Assembly (NCBI GenBank): GCA_000697355.1
Contig: JNEN01001161.1
Location: 186,001 to 250,000, forward strand
Origin: Syncephalastrum monosporum B8922
Taxonomy: Eukaryota; Mucoromycota; Mucoromycetes; Mucorales; Syncephalastraceae
DNA length: 64,000 nt
Reading direction: 5' to 3'
The notes below the pieces were generated by a model that saw only the letters and a list, made by a program, of their open reading frames with translations, was not told the origin of the DNA and searched no databases. This document shows, piece after piece, positions 23,398 through 34,915 of this stretch (position 1 is the stretch's first letter; each line of letters starts with the position of its first letter). The translations under genes were made by a program, and so were the position numbers.

Positions 23398-24249
23398 TTA
23401 ACCGCACACCGTGTTGTCTGCTTTTGCGTTCAGGATGAGGGCCACAATAAGACCGTACAGACCAAGGACTTCGGCGAAAATGAGAATCAATACCATGGTC
23501 ACGAATAACCGGTTCTCGCGTGCATAGCCTCGCACACACTATCCCAAAGTAAAAGTGAGCCTAGGGTGGGTCAGATGGATAAATGGCAACTTACATAGTC
23601 ACCGACAATGCCAATTGCATAACCAGCTGCCAGACCACCGCATCCGACTGAAAGACCGGCAGCCAATGCTACGAAACCACTGCACTCGGAAAGTTAGCGT
23701 TAACAGCAGTAAGACGATAATACTTACGAGAAAAGGGAATAACCCGCAGTGGGTGACACTGTAGACCCTAGGTTAGTACTAGAATGATTGGGAGCAAGAC
23801 GTCTATGCTTACTTTGTCCTGCAAGCAAAACGGCTACGACGAGACCATACACAGCAACGATACCGCTCATAACAACCGGGATCAAGGACTACAGACGGCT
23901 ATACGTAAACGATGCGATTCATGATGGTACGCAGAATAATGAATACCTTCATGACCAGCTCAGGTCGGAATGCGCCAATGCCTGCAATACCAATGCCGGC
24001 TCTGGCCGTACCGTATGCGGCTCCCAAAGCTAATAGAAAAAAAAAAAGGTATGCGTGAGTCGTGTTTGAGCCACTATCGAATGGGCGCGGGGGGTCGTGT
24101 TTCAACCGTACAGCTGAATGCCATCTACGAAAATAGCGTTTCGCGTTGTAAGTGAGTGTTTCAAATGGAATGCAAGGCAGTACCGAGGCAAAGACGCCTG
24201 CAAAGCCAAAGAAAGGCGCGTATGTTGGACAGTAAACAGCTGGATCCAT
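23398..24249 (-). CDS. VMA11: V-type proton ATPase proteolipid subunit c' (Vma11)
   Basis: Part of the membrane ring of the V-ATPase Vo sector, which moves protons into vacuoles and Golgi. The c' form is restricted to fungi. Seven exons (24249-24184, 24124-24112, 24029-23947, 23888-23813, 23758-23728, 23679-23595, 23538-23398) give 164 aa, the same length as yeast Vma11. Four hydrophobic helices are seen. [26 protein letters not shown] and [12 protein letters not shown] resemble c' rather than c. The proton-binding Glu lies in helix 4 ([13 protein letters not shown]). Exon 2 has just 13 nt; it is needed to read FASMAFSSLGAAYG, which matches the family with no length change. The gene ends 152 bp from the DHX34 stop, convergently. 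Confidence 0.9.
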
Positions 24250-24396
24250 AAGCGTGTAGGTGTGTCTGTGTTTAATGAAGAGAAGGAACAAAAGACTCGC
24301 AAGTATAGCAAACGCCGGATGCGTAAGGCGGAGTTATTCGCCCCTCAAATGTCTCCATTGTAATCATCTAGCTAGCTAGCAAAGTCGACAGACATT

Positions 24397-27300
24397 CTAT
24401 CCAAACAGCTTCTTCAGGCCCTTCTTCTTTTTCTTTTCCTTGTCCTCTGCCGGCGGCAGCTTCTCTGAAGTGCCTGTGGATGAGGAAGTGCCACCGCCAC
24501 CGCTGCTGCGGATGCTGAGGTTGCTCAGGCTGAGATGCGAGTTCGACTGGTTCAGGTGAGGCATATGTCCAAGCAGAGACGACGTCTTGCTCGATGGCGG
24601 TGGAGACGGCGGCACGTACGGCGCAATCGTAGACTTGATGGGTGGTATAGGCATACGAAGCTGACCCATCGCTTCCACGAACTGTGCAGGTCGCATCACA
24701 TCCGTTGTGCCTAGTTATGCACTTAATACAGTTGTCTAGATAAAAAGAAATGCTTGGTTCTTACCGATGTACACGTCGCGACCGAATGCATCTGCGACCT
24801 CATACGCTGACCGCATTTCCGAGTAGGACATGCCACCAATAACAAAAACAACCAACTTGGCTCCATTCGGCGTTCGCTGTCCCTAAACAACGCATGAATA
24901 GCCCATACGAAAAATCCCAGTAAACCACCTACTGCCATCATTGGGCTCGACTTTTTGCTCCAGGTGGGCTTGGTCGTACGCAGAGAGACACCACTCGAAT
25001 GCATACCGGTCGCGGCGGCCGGGGCGGCGTGGCCATCTTCTGGGACTTCCATATCCGATGCGCGGGTGTACGGGAATTGCTCGTAGTCCAATGTACCCGT
25101 AAAATGAGACTGAAGAGGCCCGTCAATCCGGCTTTGTGCAAACAAGATCCATTTTTCAGCTTACCTCCATCACTTTTTTGATCGTAGGTACGTAGCGCGA
25201 AAGCTCATACGGCGTCTCCTCGTCGCGGTTGCGCCTGCGGTCCCGCTTCTTGCGCATTGACTTTTCCTTGCTGCGCACACGAGTGAGCTTGACACCGAGC
25301 AAGCCCAGGTTGTTAATCGCGCTTCGAAGCTCGCCCTTGAGCTTGGCGTGCTCCAAGAGCTTGTGTTTATCATCATCGAACAAACCGCCTTCTTTGGAAA
25401 TAATATAGAGCATCAACAGACGTGCTTTGTCCATGGGGCTAGGATTACTGTCGATGAGTATTCACGGATAGCGTTCAAGGGCAGCGAACCCACCTGACGT
25501 AAGGATCGTCCAATAAGGGAACCATGTCAAGCACAATCGTCTTGGGCGTATCACCATCCGGAGTTTCGCCCATGGCCATATTCTAAGTCGAATTATCAGC
25601 GCACGAGAGTTTTGGTATTTTGTCGGAACCTACCTGCTCCAAGTTGCCGACTGAGTTTAGCTTATGCTTCTCAAAGATAGACAAGCACTCTTGAGCTATA
25701 CTCAAATGGGCGGAATACTAGTAAATTGCATTAGATATGCTTTGTGGCCACTCTCTCCACTTTACTTTGGCCTTCATGTCCTGAAACTGTGGCAGGGTTG
25801 ACAGCATTTCTTTCATATCCTTCAAGCTCCTTGCTGCATCTTTGGGTGGTCCCGAGCGATCGCTAAACAAAGCAAGATGAGCTACACGTCTCTTTTTCCG
25901 GTCACAGACACGCACCCGCTCTGGACGGCCGTCTTATTCTCTTCCAAAAACTTGTTGAATTCCTCAATCAGACGATCGGTGCACTCGGCAATATGCAAGT
26001 GACGAATTGACTTGTACACATTGTCGTCCTCATCCAAGATTACTTCCTTGGAACCGACGCTACCATCTTCTTGGTTGTAGTTGTAGTTGAACTTGATACC
26101 AGTGCCGTTCTCGGTATCTTCAACATCCAATAAATCGTTAATCATGGCTTGGTATGTAAACTCGTGGAGAAGAGGTGCCTTGGTATCCAGCGTGCGATCG
26201 ACGATCAGGAACGTCGCGCGCGGCTGTGGAGGGTTTCGGGGTGGCTAAAGACAATAGTGGTTAAGCGGCGTGTTTCCAAAGTTGATGGCATTTTGACATA
26301 CAGGAAAATTGGGGTTGAGACGACAGAAGTTGTCCACTTCTTTCTGCAAGTACATGGCTAACTGTTGCGCAGGCGAGCGTGGTGGCGGTGCGTTCGGATC
26401 CGATGCATTGTCGTTGGCCATGGACTCCTGGAACCGGATGATGGGGTCTTCGCCGAGCGTCGCACAGACAGAGAGTAGCTTGTTTTGTAAACTGTATCAA
26501 CCCAGAGCTCTGTAATCTCATACTACCTGACGTACCTGTTTTGCCATTTTTCGGAGCGCGCGCTCGCCCTCTCCACGAGATTCTGTAGAATACAATGCAG
26601 CAAAGCTTAAAGGTGGCTCAACCGTGAAGACTGCGGATTCCTTGACTGTCAAATATGTAAGATTTAATCATGTGCCTTGGAATCCAGTGCTCACTTACCC
26701 AAGAAATCAACATACATTTCCTTGAGACTCTCAAGATACTGAGAAGCACCCGACGACTTTAGCCGCCGATTGAGATCATCGAACAGTTGATCGTCGAGAC
26801 CTAAACGTGGAGTATGAGGAAATCATGGCTAAACCTATGTGAAGTATTTACCGCTCGTGAAGTGCACATGTGCTGCCTTGTACATGGGTGTCTTTTGAGC
26901 GGTGAAGTCGTCGAGTAAGCGCAGAACCGACTCTCGGCAAGGAGTCAAGAAATACAGGGCGTCCAGGGATGGATAAGGCTGACGCTTTTTCTCAATATTC
27001 TCAACCACTGAAGATTTGGAATGAGGATTCCTTCTTTTTTCCCTTTCTCGCGTTTGTTACTTACGCGTCACCTGTCAAATATAAGAAAAAGATGAGCGGC
27101 TCTGCCTGTTAACGAGTTCCATCTTACGTTTTCCTCCAAAATGTCGTACATCTTGCATGCAGCACCCAATATCTGGAGACTGCGAGAATCAACGACAACA
27201 ATCTTCCATTTGTTGGGCGGTCGCACAGCGCGGATGGTATCCATCAAGCCTAATTAAAAGAGTTCCGCATTAATTTTTTTACCCATAAAAGCTGCATAGC

Positions 27301-27521
27301 AAGAAAACGAGCGACGATTGGCATAAACATCATCCGACATCAGTATACATACGTTTGTGCATAATTGTTGTAAGCTCAGACATGGTTAAAGAATTGGATC
27401 GCCCTGAAGATGGCACACTGACAGCTGAGACTTCCTTTTTTTGCGGGGATGAAGGTGCGAATGGAGCGGAACTAGTTTTTGAGTCATTGGAGGTGAATAA
27501 TGCTCGAGGACGTGGACCCAT
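24397..27521 (-). CDS. SEC1: Sec1/Munc18 (SM) family exocytosis protein, Sec1-like
   Basis: SM proteins clasp SNARE bundles; Sec1 acts in fusion of secretory vesicles at the plasma membrane. Fifteen exons: 27521 (or 27383)-27353, 27249-27128, 27071-27065, 27007-26852, 26800-26699, 26645-26536, 26478-26302, 26244-25916, 25862-25766, 25717-25634, 25582-25494, 25438-25165, 25109-24933, 24882-24765, 24710-24397. From MSELTT at 27383 the product is 728 aa; an in-frame upstream Met at 27521 would add 46 Ser-rich residues. Family marks include KWKIVVVDSRSLQILGA, YFLTPCRESV, ATFLIVDRTLDTKAPLLHEF and LVVFVIGGMSYSEMRSAYE. Exon 3 has only 7 nt. The tail is Ser/Gly-rich and ends in KEKKKKKGLKKLFG, a basic stretch that may bind membrane. 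Confidence 0.92.
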
Positions 27522-28212
27522 TCTGTGAGACCAATCAAGTCGATTTACCTTATGTTTGTTCGGCGAAATTAACGAGTTGATGAGCAAGAGAGAGAAGTAA
27601 AAAGGAAAGGAAGCAGAAGGCAAAATTGAACGCCCGCGTAGCACGCGACATTTTTGAAAGGGGATGTGAAGTCTAGGCATCCTATTTAATGTTCACTTTA
27701 TACGTTCTACGCAATGCATTTGTTTCTCCCTTTCGATACTACAATGCTGATGTCTCTAGTGCATGAGGATGTCATCTCTTATTATTCATTTTCCTCGTTT
27801 CTGCCTAGCGGCCTCTCTGGCGTGCACGACGACCTTGTCGGCATGATTATATCCTGCTTTCACCGACATGTCAAATTAGTTGAAGGCAGCAGCCTAAACC
27901 AATGGCCCTTTTGATAGCGCACACATAGTGAGTATATGCTTTTTCTTTCGTGTTTGTATGGAAAGATTGGGCGTTCGTCACATTTTCGGCAAGATACATA
28001 CATATCAGCCTGCAACATTATAGTCAAAGCGGCATCCATTCACTGCCGGTGCACCACACATAAGGTCAATAGATCAGTGATGTGTTTCCACCACCGGTCA
28101 ACAGAGAGAGGGCAAGCAAATGACTGGACGAAGAGTAATTGACAGGATGTATATATTACGAGAAAACAAGAGGGCGTAAAGGTGTACATGTTGATGGGTG
28201 CTATTTACAACG
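27522..28212. other. Intergenic upstream of SEC1
   Basis: SEC1 promoter region and the 3' flank of the small gene at 28213-28473. No supported gene. Confidence 0.45.
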
Positions 28213-28473
28213 CTAAGCTGTGCTCGTATTTTGGTGCTCCAGCGTCTTGATTCGGTTCTCCAACTTTGCAATGTGCTGCTCGGATTCATTGCGGAATTCC
28301 TGATACTCCAAATGTTGCCAAAGGAGTTGCCAGGCCAGGGTCGTCGCTGTTGCAATCACGGTGCATTTCACGAGAGGAGTGCCATACCGGAAGTAGAACG
28401 AAGGCTGTGATGAAGCTGAAGTGCTATACGCACGATGTGGTACGACCTGCCGGATGACGCTTCGGAGGAACAT
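28213..28473 (-). CDS. Small predicted mitochondrial membrane protein, 86 aa
   Basis: The start at 28473 (MFLRSVIRQVVPHRAYSTSA) gives an 86-aa protein that looks like a mitochondrial presequence: basic, no acids, with an RAYSTSA cleavage-like site. One hydrophobic segment follows (VKCTVIATATTLAWQLLW), then a C-terminal helical stretch (ESEQHIAKLENRIKTLEHQ) with coiled-coil heptads. The open frame runs upstream to 28560, but the leader reading is not presequence-like, so I prefer the internal Met. The topology resembles small inner-membrane assembly factors. No family is recognised, so function is unknown. Confidence 0.6.
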   Translation of the reverse strand: MFLRSVIRQVVPHRAYSTSASSQPSFYFRYGTPLVKCTVIATATTLAWQLLWQHLEYQEFRNESEQHIAKLENRIKTLEHQNTSTA

Positions 28474-28956
28474 GGCAACTAAGGAAGGTGTGGTGTATAC
28501 AGTTCTTGTCGAAGGTTGAATATCGGTGGGAGGGTGGTGTTTAAAATTTCGGTGTGCCACACGTCACGACTTACAGTGCCGCCAACAAGCACTGTATCGC
28601 ATGTAAAGCCGTATTATGGAAAGCCACCACTGGGCAAACTGAGCCTGAATCACTGCTTCCAATTCTGCTTCTAATTGTTAGTGATGTGACACGGCTGCAC
28701 CCATGACGATTTACTGCATGGACATACGCGCGATCCGGTCATCGCAGTTCCCCAATAAAGTTTGCTGCCATGACAACCCTCATCTTGTATAAAACCAAAA
28801 TGGATGGACCAATCTGCAGCATCGAGGTACTGCTTTAAATTGTGTGTAGATTTTACTAGTGCATAGAAATCAAAATATGATGGGAATAGACTACTATAAT
28901 ATCAAGTACAAGTAGTGATACAGACAAACTAAGAGGTAGGAAAAGGACAGGTTAAA
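28474..28956. other. Intergenic
   Basis: Promoter of the small mitochondrial-like gene and 3' flank of the GPI-type gene. Nothing else seen. Confidence 0.45.
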
Positions 28957-29764
28957 TTAGTGGAGGGCGGCAATGGCAAGCGCAGCCGACACCAGACCAG
29001 CCATGGCAGGCTTGGCAATGTTGGCAGCGCTCTCGGCCGAGTCGGAAGAGGCGGCATCCGAGGAGCTGGCAGACGCATCCGAAGAAGCGGCACCGGACGA
29101 GGCAGCACCAGAAGAGGCAGCACCAGAAGAGGCAGCAGCGTCCGAGGAAGCGGCGCCTGAAGAAGCAGCGGCAGCAGACGACACACCAGAGGCGCCAGCA
29201 GCGTCAGAAGAAGCAGCGCCGGAAGCAGCGCCAGAGGCGGCACCAGAAGCAGCGGCACCAGACTCAGCGGCACCAGAAGCGGTGCCAGAGGCACCGGCAG
29301 CGCCGGATTCGGCGGCTGAGGGAGAGGCCGTGGCAGCGCCGCTCTCGCCACCAGCAGCAGCAGAAGAGCCAGCCGACTCGGAGCCAGAGGAAGAACCAGC
29401 AGCACCGCTGGCACCTGCACCCGACGAGGAACCGGTCTCAGAAGCACCAGAAGAGCCGCTCTCGTCGCCCGAAACACCAGGCCAGCCCTTGACGCACTCC
29501 TGGTAGCAGCTAGTGTCGCTTCCGCACTTGTTTACACAGCTGTTGGTGCCAGTGACTACAAGAATATGATGAGTACATTTTATTCGATTTCGCGTGCATG
29601 TCAGGCATGACGCCGTCATCGTCCTGCATATTTTGTCTGTGTATATACTTACCACAAGCAGAGATGCACTCGGTGTCGTTAGGGTCACAAGAGCAGGGAG
29701 CACTGGCGACGACGGACGAAGCACCAAGAGCGAGAGTGGCCAAAAGGGCAATGGAGAACTTCAT
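28957..29764 (-). CDS. Secreted Ser/Ala-rich, probably GPI-anchored protein with eight-Cys module
   Basis: Two exons (29764-29653, 29555-28957) give 236 aa. A signal peptide (MKFSIALLATLALGASSVVA) is followed by an eight-cysteine module with spacing C-x-C-x6-C-x3-C-x6-C-x3-C-x5-C-x3-C and a Trp three residues on (x3-W). The rest, about residues 70-215, is almost only Ser, Ala and Gly with some Glu and Asp, suited to heavy O-glycosylation as in wall proteins. The last about 20 residues are hydrophobic (MAGLVSAALAIAALH), as in a GPI attachment signal. The phase-1 intron lies in the Val codon right after Cys4. It is a paralogue of the gene at 41246. A TATA box lies 55 bp upstream of the ATG. Role unknown; likely cell surface. 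Confidence 0.85.
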
Positions 29765-29818
29765 TGTACTGAGAAAGTGAAGAGAAACGAGTAATTGCTA
29801 TCCGGTGCGGTCAACCAC

Positions 29819-29826
29819 TTTTTATA
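29819..29826 (-). promoter_or_regulatory. TATA box of GPI-type gene 1
   Basis: TATAAAAA on the minus strand, 55 bp before the ATG at 29764. Confidence 0.6.
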
Positions 29827-32800
29827 ACCAGTGTTTGGCAACTTAGGGAGCTTGTCTATATCCGGCAGAAGGTGAGCATGCCACTTTTTTTCTGATCTTC
29901 GATGGTGAACAATTCCCACTCAGCGCGCGTTAGCATCATGTACGGCATATTGAGGTCTGCATCATTGTAAGCTGGTGGGAGTTCCTGTGCTTTTCCTTTT
30001 ATTGACATGCTGTGAGAGGGTCGCTCGCACTAATGACATGATGGAAAGGTCGGACGCGACAGTTCATATATTTGCTTCGCTGTGCTCTGCTACGCCCTAT
30101 AGTTGGTAGATCGTTGCCTCGAGTTCTCTATATAAACACATGGTTGGCTTAACCTATCGTTCCTTTCCTTCAAAGCGGTGCCACGCGTCTCTCGCTTTCC
30201 AACAAAAATAGCCCGTAAAAGCTTCGGCGGATCTCTTCCCGATTTTCGGTCTAGAAAAACATCGGAGTGACGGTTGACGGTAATACGGGAGTCAAATGAT
30301 CCTCCATCGACATTTCACCCAATTTTTTGACCGCCTTTTTCTGTCTCGCCCTCGCTTTCGGTAATGGCATCGTCGTCGCTCTCGTCCCGTGTATTTTTAG
30401 CGATTCTACAATTTTGGCAATAATGAAAAGCATTGAGCAGAGTAACCTGCATCTCTCTGAGGTTTCTGTCATTTCTATATTAATTAAGTCGCGCTGCTCG
30501 GGTCCTCATTCTTAGCAGCTGTCTGGAGGTGCACAAATTGATTGGCGCCCGAGCTTGTCGCCAGGTTAGATTTTTCTGGTAAAGCCTGTCGGTAATTGAT
30601 GCATGTCTCAGATGCAACTTCAGATTTCTGAACGCGATCATAAAAATTATGTGACGCGCGCGCGCCCATTTTAACTCGTCTTAACACTGCTTGTAATACT
30701 GCTGTAGGTCTGATTTAAACGCATGTTTCTAATCGTCCACACTGGAACAAGTCTGGACTTCAGATTTGCGATGGCTATATGCTGCTGTTTGTTCTCTGCA
30801 GACTATGATAGTACTACGCCCGAGAACGTACTGTTACCCATTTGTATGAAATTTAAAAGGTTCATCGGCACAAACATTTTTTTCGGACCTGCCGACGCAT
30901 ACCATTTGCATATCATTTTCCGAGAAGGAAATTTTCCATAGGACCGGTGATGCATCCCAGACTCGAAAGACAACTGCAGTTTATCAGAATGTACTCAAAA
31001 ACTTTACAAGAACGAGAACCGAAAAAAAAAAAAATAGAAACGGTCGTACGACATGGACCTTTATTCCAACCCATCGAGGCGTGAGAGGGGTGCACGATCC
31101 CAAAAACATATATATCGCCGTGAGAATGACGCGCATTGGTAGTATTCTCTTCCTTGCCGAGCGTACCGATAGTGTCGTGGAGAATGTCTCAAAAGTCAAA
31201 CAGCATAGCTTTGCCTACAAATACGGAAACGAGCGATAGGTCAATCCAAGTGGTTTATTGGCCTTGGGTTTATTCTTCTCTTTTTTCTTTGTTTTCCCAT
31301 GGGAGCTTTCATGGTTCATTCTCTTACGGAAGAAAGAAGCTGGTAGGATATTGCTACCAAGAGCAGTGTAGATCAATGCCATGGAAACGAAACCTACCTA
31401 TCTGGAAAGCTCCAGTTGCTTCTGTGTCAATCTATCGATGACTGCGCATACATTGTCGTTCGCTCCTGCATGGAAAGTCAATATGATGTACTGTATGATT
31501 GCTTTGCCACCCCTTCCGAGGAATGACGTAACAAGTGAACAAGCGCGCAGGACGACCGACTATATAAAGGAAAAGTTGGTTTAGTATATCAGTAGGTTGA
31601 GGAGCAATAAGGCCATCGGGGTATCTAAGCTGATACTGGACGCAGGAGGGGAAATACAAGCTTTTTGGCTAGCTACCCCTGCGGCGCTGTGTTATGATTA
31701 CAATCATCGGGGTTGCAATACTTTATCTCTTATTATTCATTGACTCTGCCTCCCATCCGCTGGTCGTCTGCTTTTTCCTTTTGTTTCCATGGATTCTGCG
31801 ACCGTGGGTCATTTCCCCCTTTTCCGAACTCTCAAAACCTTTTTTGAAAGCAAAAGGGTTGTACTGAGGGCGGTATGCACCTATGGGAGGCGCAATGCAA
31901 AAAAAAGAAAAAGAAAAGAAAGCGCACATAGCGTGCCTTATACTTTAAGGTGGGCCAAGGAGGCTCACGTTAATTCACGCTAAACCTCCTGCCAGTGTAC
32001 AGCTTTTTCACTCTATCCGAACTCCTGTTTACTCCACAAAACATACTCTATCAGACACCGATGACAGGCATGAGGACCGTCCATATAATATGTCGATCGT
32101 CTTTGACTTCATTCTACTTTAAGACAGAGGCTGCAGGTCACGATGTAATATACTTTTTTTCATAATCCTTATATCGGTGGAGAAGTATTGCATCATAGAC
32201 CCTAATCTGCAGATCTTCCAGCACGCGTTCAATAATTGAGTTACCCTCAAAGCCGAAGCAATGAAAACTAGGCAGTGCTACCTGGAAAGCAACATGATGT
32301 ATTCAGAGCCATATCATTCGCCCGAAGTTGTGCTTATTGTATCACTCAACAACTGTCACACTTGTTTACTGCAAAGTATGCATTAGAGGGTTGTCTCAAC
32401 CAATTGCCGCACCCAAGGCACAAAGACCTCACAGGAGGTGAGTAATGAGGACGATCAGACGCACACACATTTACAAAAATTCAAAACGTGTATACCTCCC
32501 TTGGCGCATTGAAATGAATATCGGACGTCTACCCTATCGAAAATCTGACAGAATAGACCCCAGAAAGTAACCTTTGTGTAACGCGCGGGAAACGATGTGG
32601 ATCGCCGTATCTTGCCTAGTAACTTGCTACTCAAGAGCTCTACTTTTGTTCCTTCCAAACAGGGTACCCAGCAAGTAGTACCCGGGGCCATCCTTGCAAA
32701 ATAAACTCATTTTGGAGTACGACTTGCTGCGCATACTGCAGATATGAAGTCTACCCCTTTTGAAATGTATGGGCGCTCCCAGTTTCATGCAGACTTATGT

Positions 32801-33761
32801 ACCATAATCTTAAACTACTACGCAAACAGTGTTGTCTTCGTATTGTAAAGCCCTGAACCGAGCAACTGCTTGTCGAAAGTCATGTGTAGGCAGTACTTGC
32901 CAAGAAATACCTTTCGTCGGTTTCGTTAGCTACTGATATGGCGTTCCTCAAAACAATCACATATCTGATGACTGTGCTGATTGAATTTAAAATAAGATGA
33001 AATTAGCTCTCTACTACGGACTTCTAGAAGGCACTGTTTGTTTCGCCATCTGACATTCACATGTATTCACGGTAGCCATATACGGATTTAAAATGCAAGA
33101 ATATGCAAGGAGAAGGTGGAACCCGTTGGACTCGGCTGCAGGCGAATCGATGCACTCCATCCATCGTGGTTTCCCTGATCCAGTATCACATACTAAATCG
33201 GTATTCATGTCCCAGGAAGCTTAAACATAGCAATATTCTGCATAGGTACACTCTGATTATGATCAGCAGTACAAAGACGAGTCTCGTCCAGTTGCTTTTC
33301 TCTGTCTCACGGTGGTCTGTGTCTCAATCGCGTTATCTGTCCGTCTATCTTTCCGTCCCTCTGTCTCTTCATCTCTTCATCTCTTGATCTCTCTGTGTCT
33401 GTGTGACCCCCCCCCCCGGAACTCCTCCCCGACCCGGCTCCCTTTTTTGATAGTACGAGGATTCTCCTAACAAAGGGCGTTTGTTATGATGGCAGATTAT
33501 TATAGCCGACAGATCGGCGTGAGCGATTTATAGTCCTCTTTCTCGGTTTTAAGCCCATTTTGGATTTGTGCAGGCAAGAGTTGGGAGAATAGTAATTTTT
33601 CTCGTCAATGCCATAAGGTTAAGCCTGCGCCCTACCTTTGTTTACGGCTCATCACTTGCTGCCACATATTCCACTGAATTAGCTTTTCTCTAAAGGTACA
33701 GTTGGCCCCTGTCTCCACAACGAGGAGAAGGGCGGTTTTCCTCACTTATATTGTGCTGCTC

Positions 33762-33795
<34 letters not shown>

Positions 33796-34847
33796 GCTTC
33801 TGCTGCTTCCGATGCTAACAACTGTCGTCTCAGCAACTTGTGGTATACAGGGCATATTGATCTGAGAAGCTTTTTTTTTACCCTGCATGCCACAGCGAAG
33901 TTTTCGACTCACGAAGCACGGTTAATACCGTTGTCACGAAATATCGCTGCGCATGTCCCCAAATGTTACCGATCCAGTACAATTTTCGTCCTTCCTTTTC
34001 ACGCGAACAAATCCGTAAATTAAAGCAATGTCAAAGATTTTTCGCCATGTCTTTGTACATGAGGAGAGACTTGAACTCTCAGCGTACAAAAAAAAAAAAA
34101 AAAAGGAGGCTGAGGGATACTATAGAGGAAAGGAACACGGAGTTCAAACACAAACATCGAACCTAGGAAACATGAGAAAGTACAAATGCCAAATAATGAG
34201 CCATACCGACTGAATGGTATGCGATAATGAAGTTGTAGATCCTATTTGTCAGACGTGATAAAGTCTCATCTCTTTTGGACTATACTCGCTAGATGTCAGG
34301 GGCTTGTTCGAGAGCGGCCTAAGTACATGGACCCGTGCATCCAGTCTATGAGCTAATTTTCACTTTTGCTGTGGAGCGCCCATGCGCGAACCGAAAACAA
34401 GCTGACAAACAAAACAAAAAAGCAATATGTCTATCACGTCAAAGACGCCAAGTACCATGCAGAAAAAAGCGGATCAGGTCCACGCAAAAGGATATCTTCG
34501 ATCTTAATTACTTTTTTTCATTTAACAGTGGATATCTCCGATGTAATCAGAACAGGACTCTCACTAGATGATAATCGAAAAATACTTCCAGGGGTTCAGT
34601 TTACAACAACGTTCGCTATGTCTGATCGCCGCATATGTACGTACTCTATGCATATCGGCTTTCTCATTGCTAATTTTAAAGACCGAGGTAGGAAGTACGC
34701 CCACTGTTTGCAGACTTTTACTTTTGGGGAGGATAGGAGAGCACGGGTAGCAGCTGGATGACCCGGTCTATGTGCCCCCCTGAGACTTGTGCCCTATCTA
34801 CACACGGACCACGAACGAGGATAAAAAGTGGACCGGTCTGGAAATGC
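29827..34847. other. Gene-poor tract of about 5 kb
   Basis: No intact gene found. The GC content looks lower than in flanking genes and ORFs are short. Protein-like patches on the minus strand are near 30690-30480 (possibly a degraded zinc-finger domain) and 31580-31430, but stops break them. It also holds a CTG tract (33755-33807), a C-run near 33410 and a tRNA T-arm-like piece at 34056-34080 beside an A-run. This looks like old transposon or pseudogene ground. Confidence 0.5.
33755..33807. repeat. Interrupted CTG/CAG trinucleotide tract
   Basis: A run of CTG units with single CTA and CTT interruptions. It lies in no supported gene. Confidence 0.8.
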
Positions 34848-34856
34848 TATATAAAG
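34848..34856 (+). promoter_or_regulatory. TATA box of GATA-like gene
   Basis: TATATAAAG, 68 bp upstream of the ATG at 34916. Its position favours that start over the upstream in-frame Met at 34787. Confidence 0.6.
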
Positions 34857-34915
34857 TAGTGGCTACTATCTTGGCATCTTCTTTTCTTCTACGCTCAAAA
34901 CGCAGACAGCGAAAG

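Noticed and set aside
28973..29506. 177-codon Ala/Glu-rich plus-strand frame
   Set aside because: Mirror image of the Ser/Ala-rich stalk of the GPI-type gene; no start context or signal peptide.
34366..34761. 131-codon plus-strand frame upstream of the GATA-like gene
   Set aside because: No domain, odd composition and no promoter; it ends just before the true promoter of the GATA-like gene.
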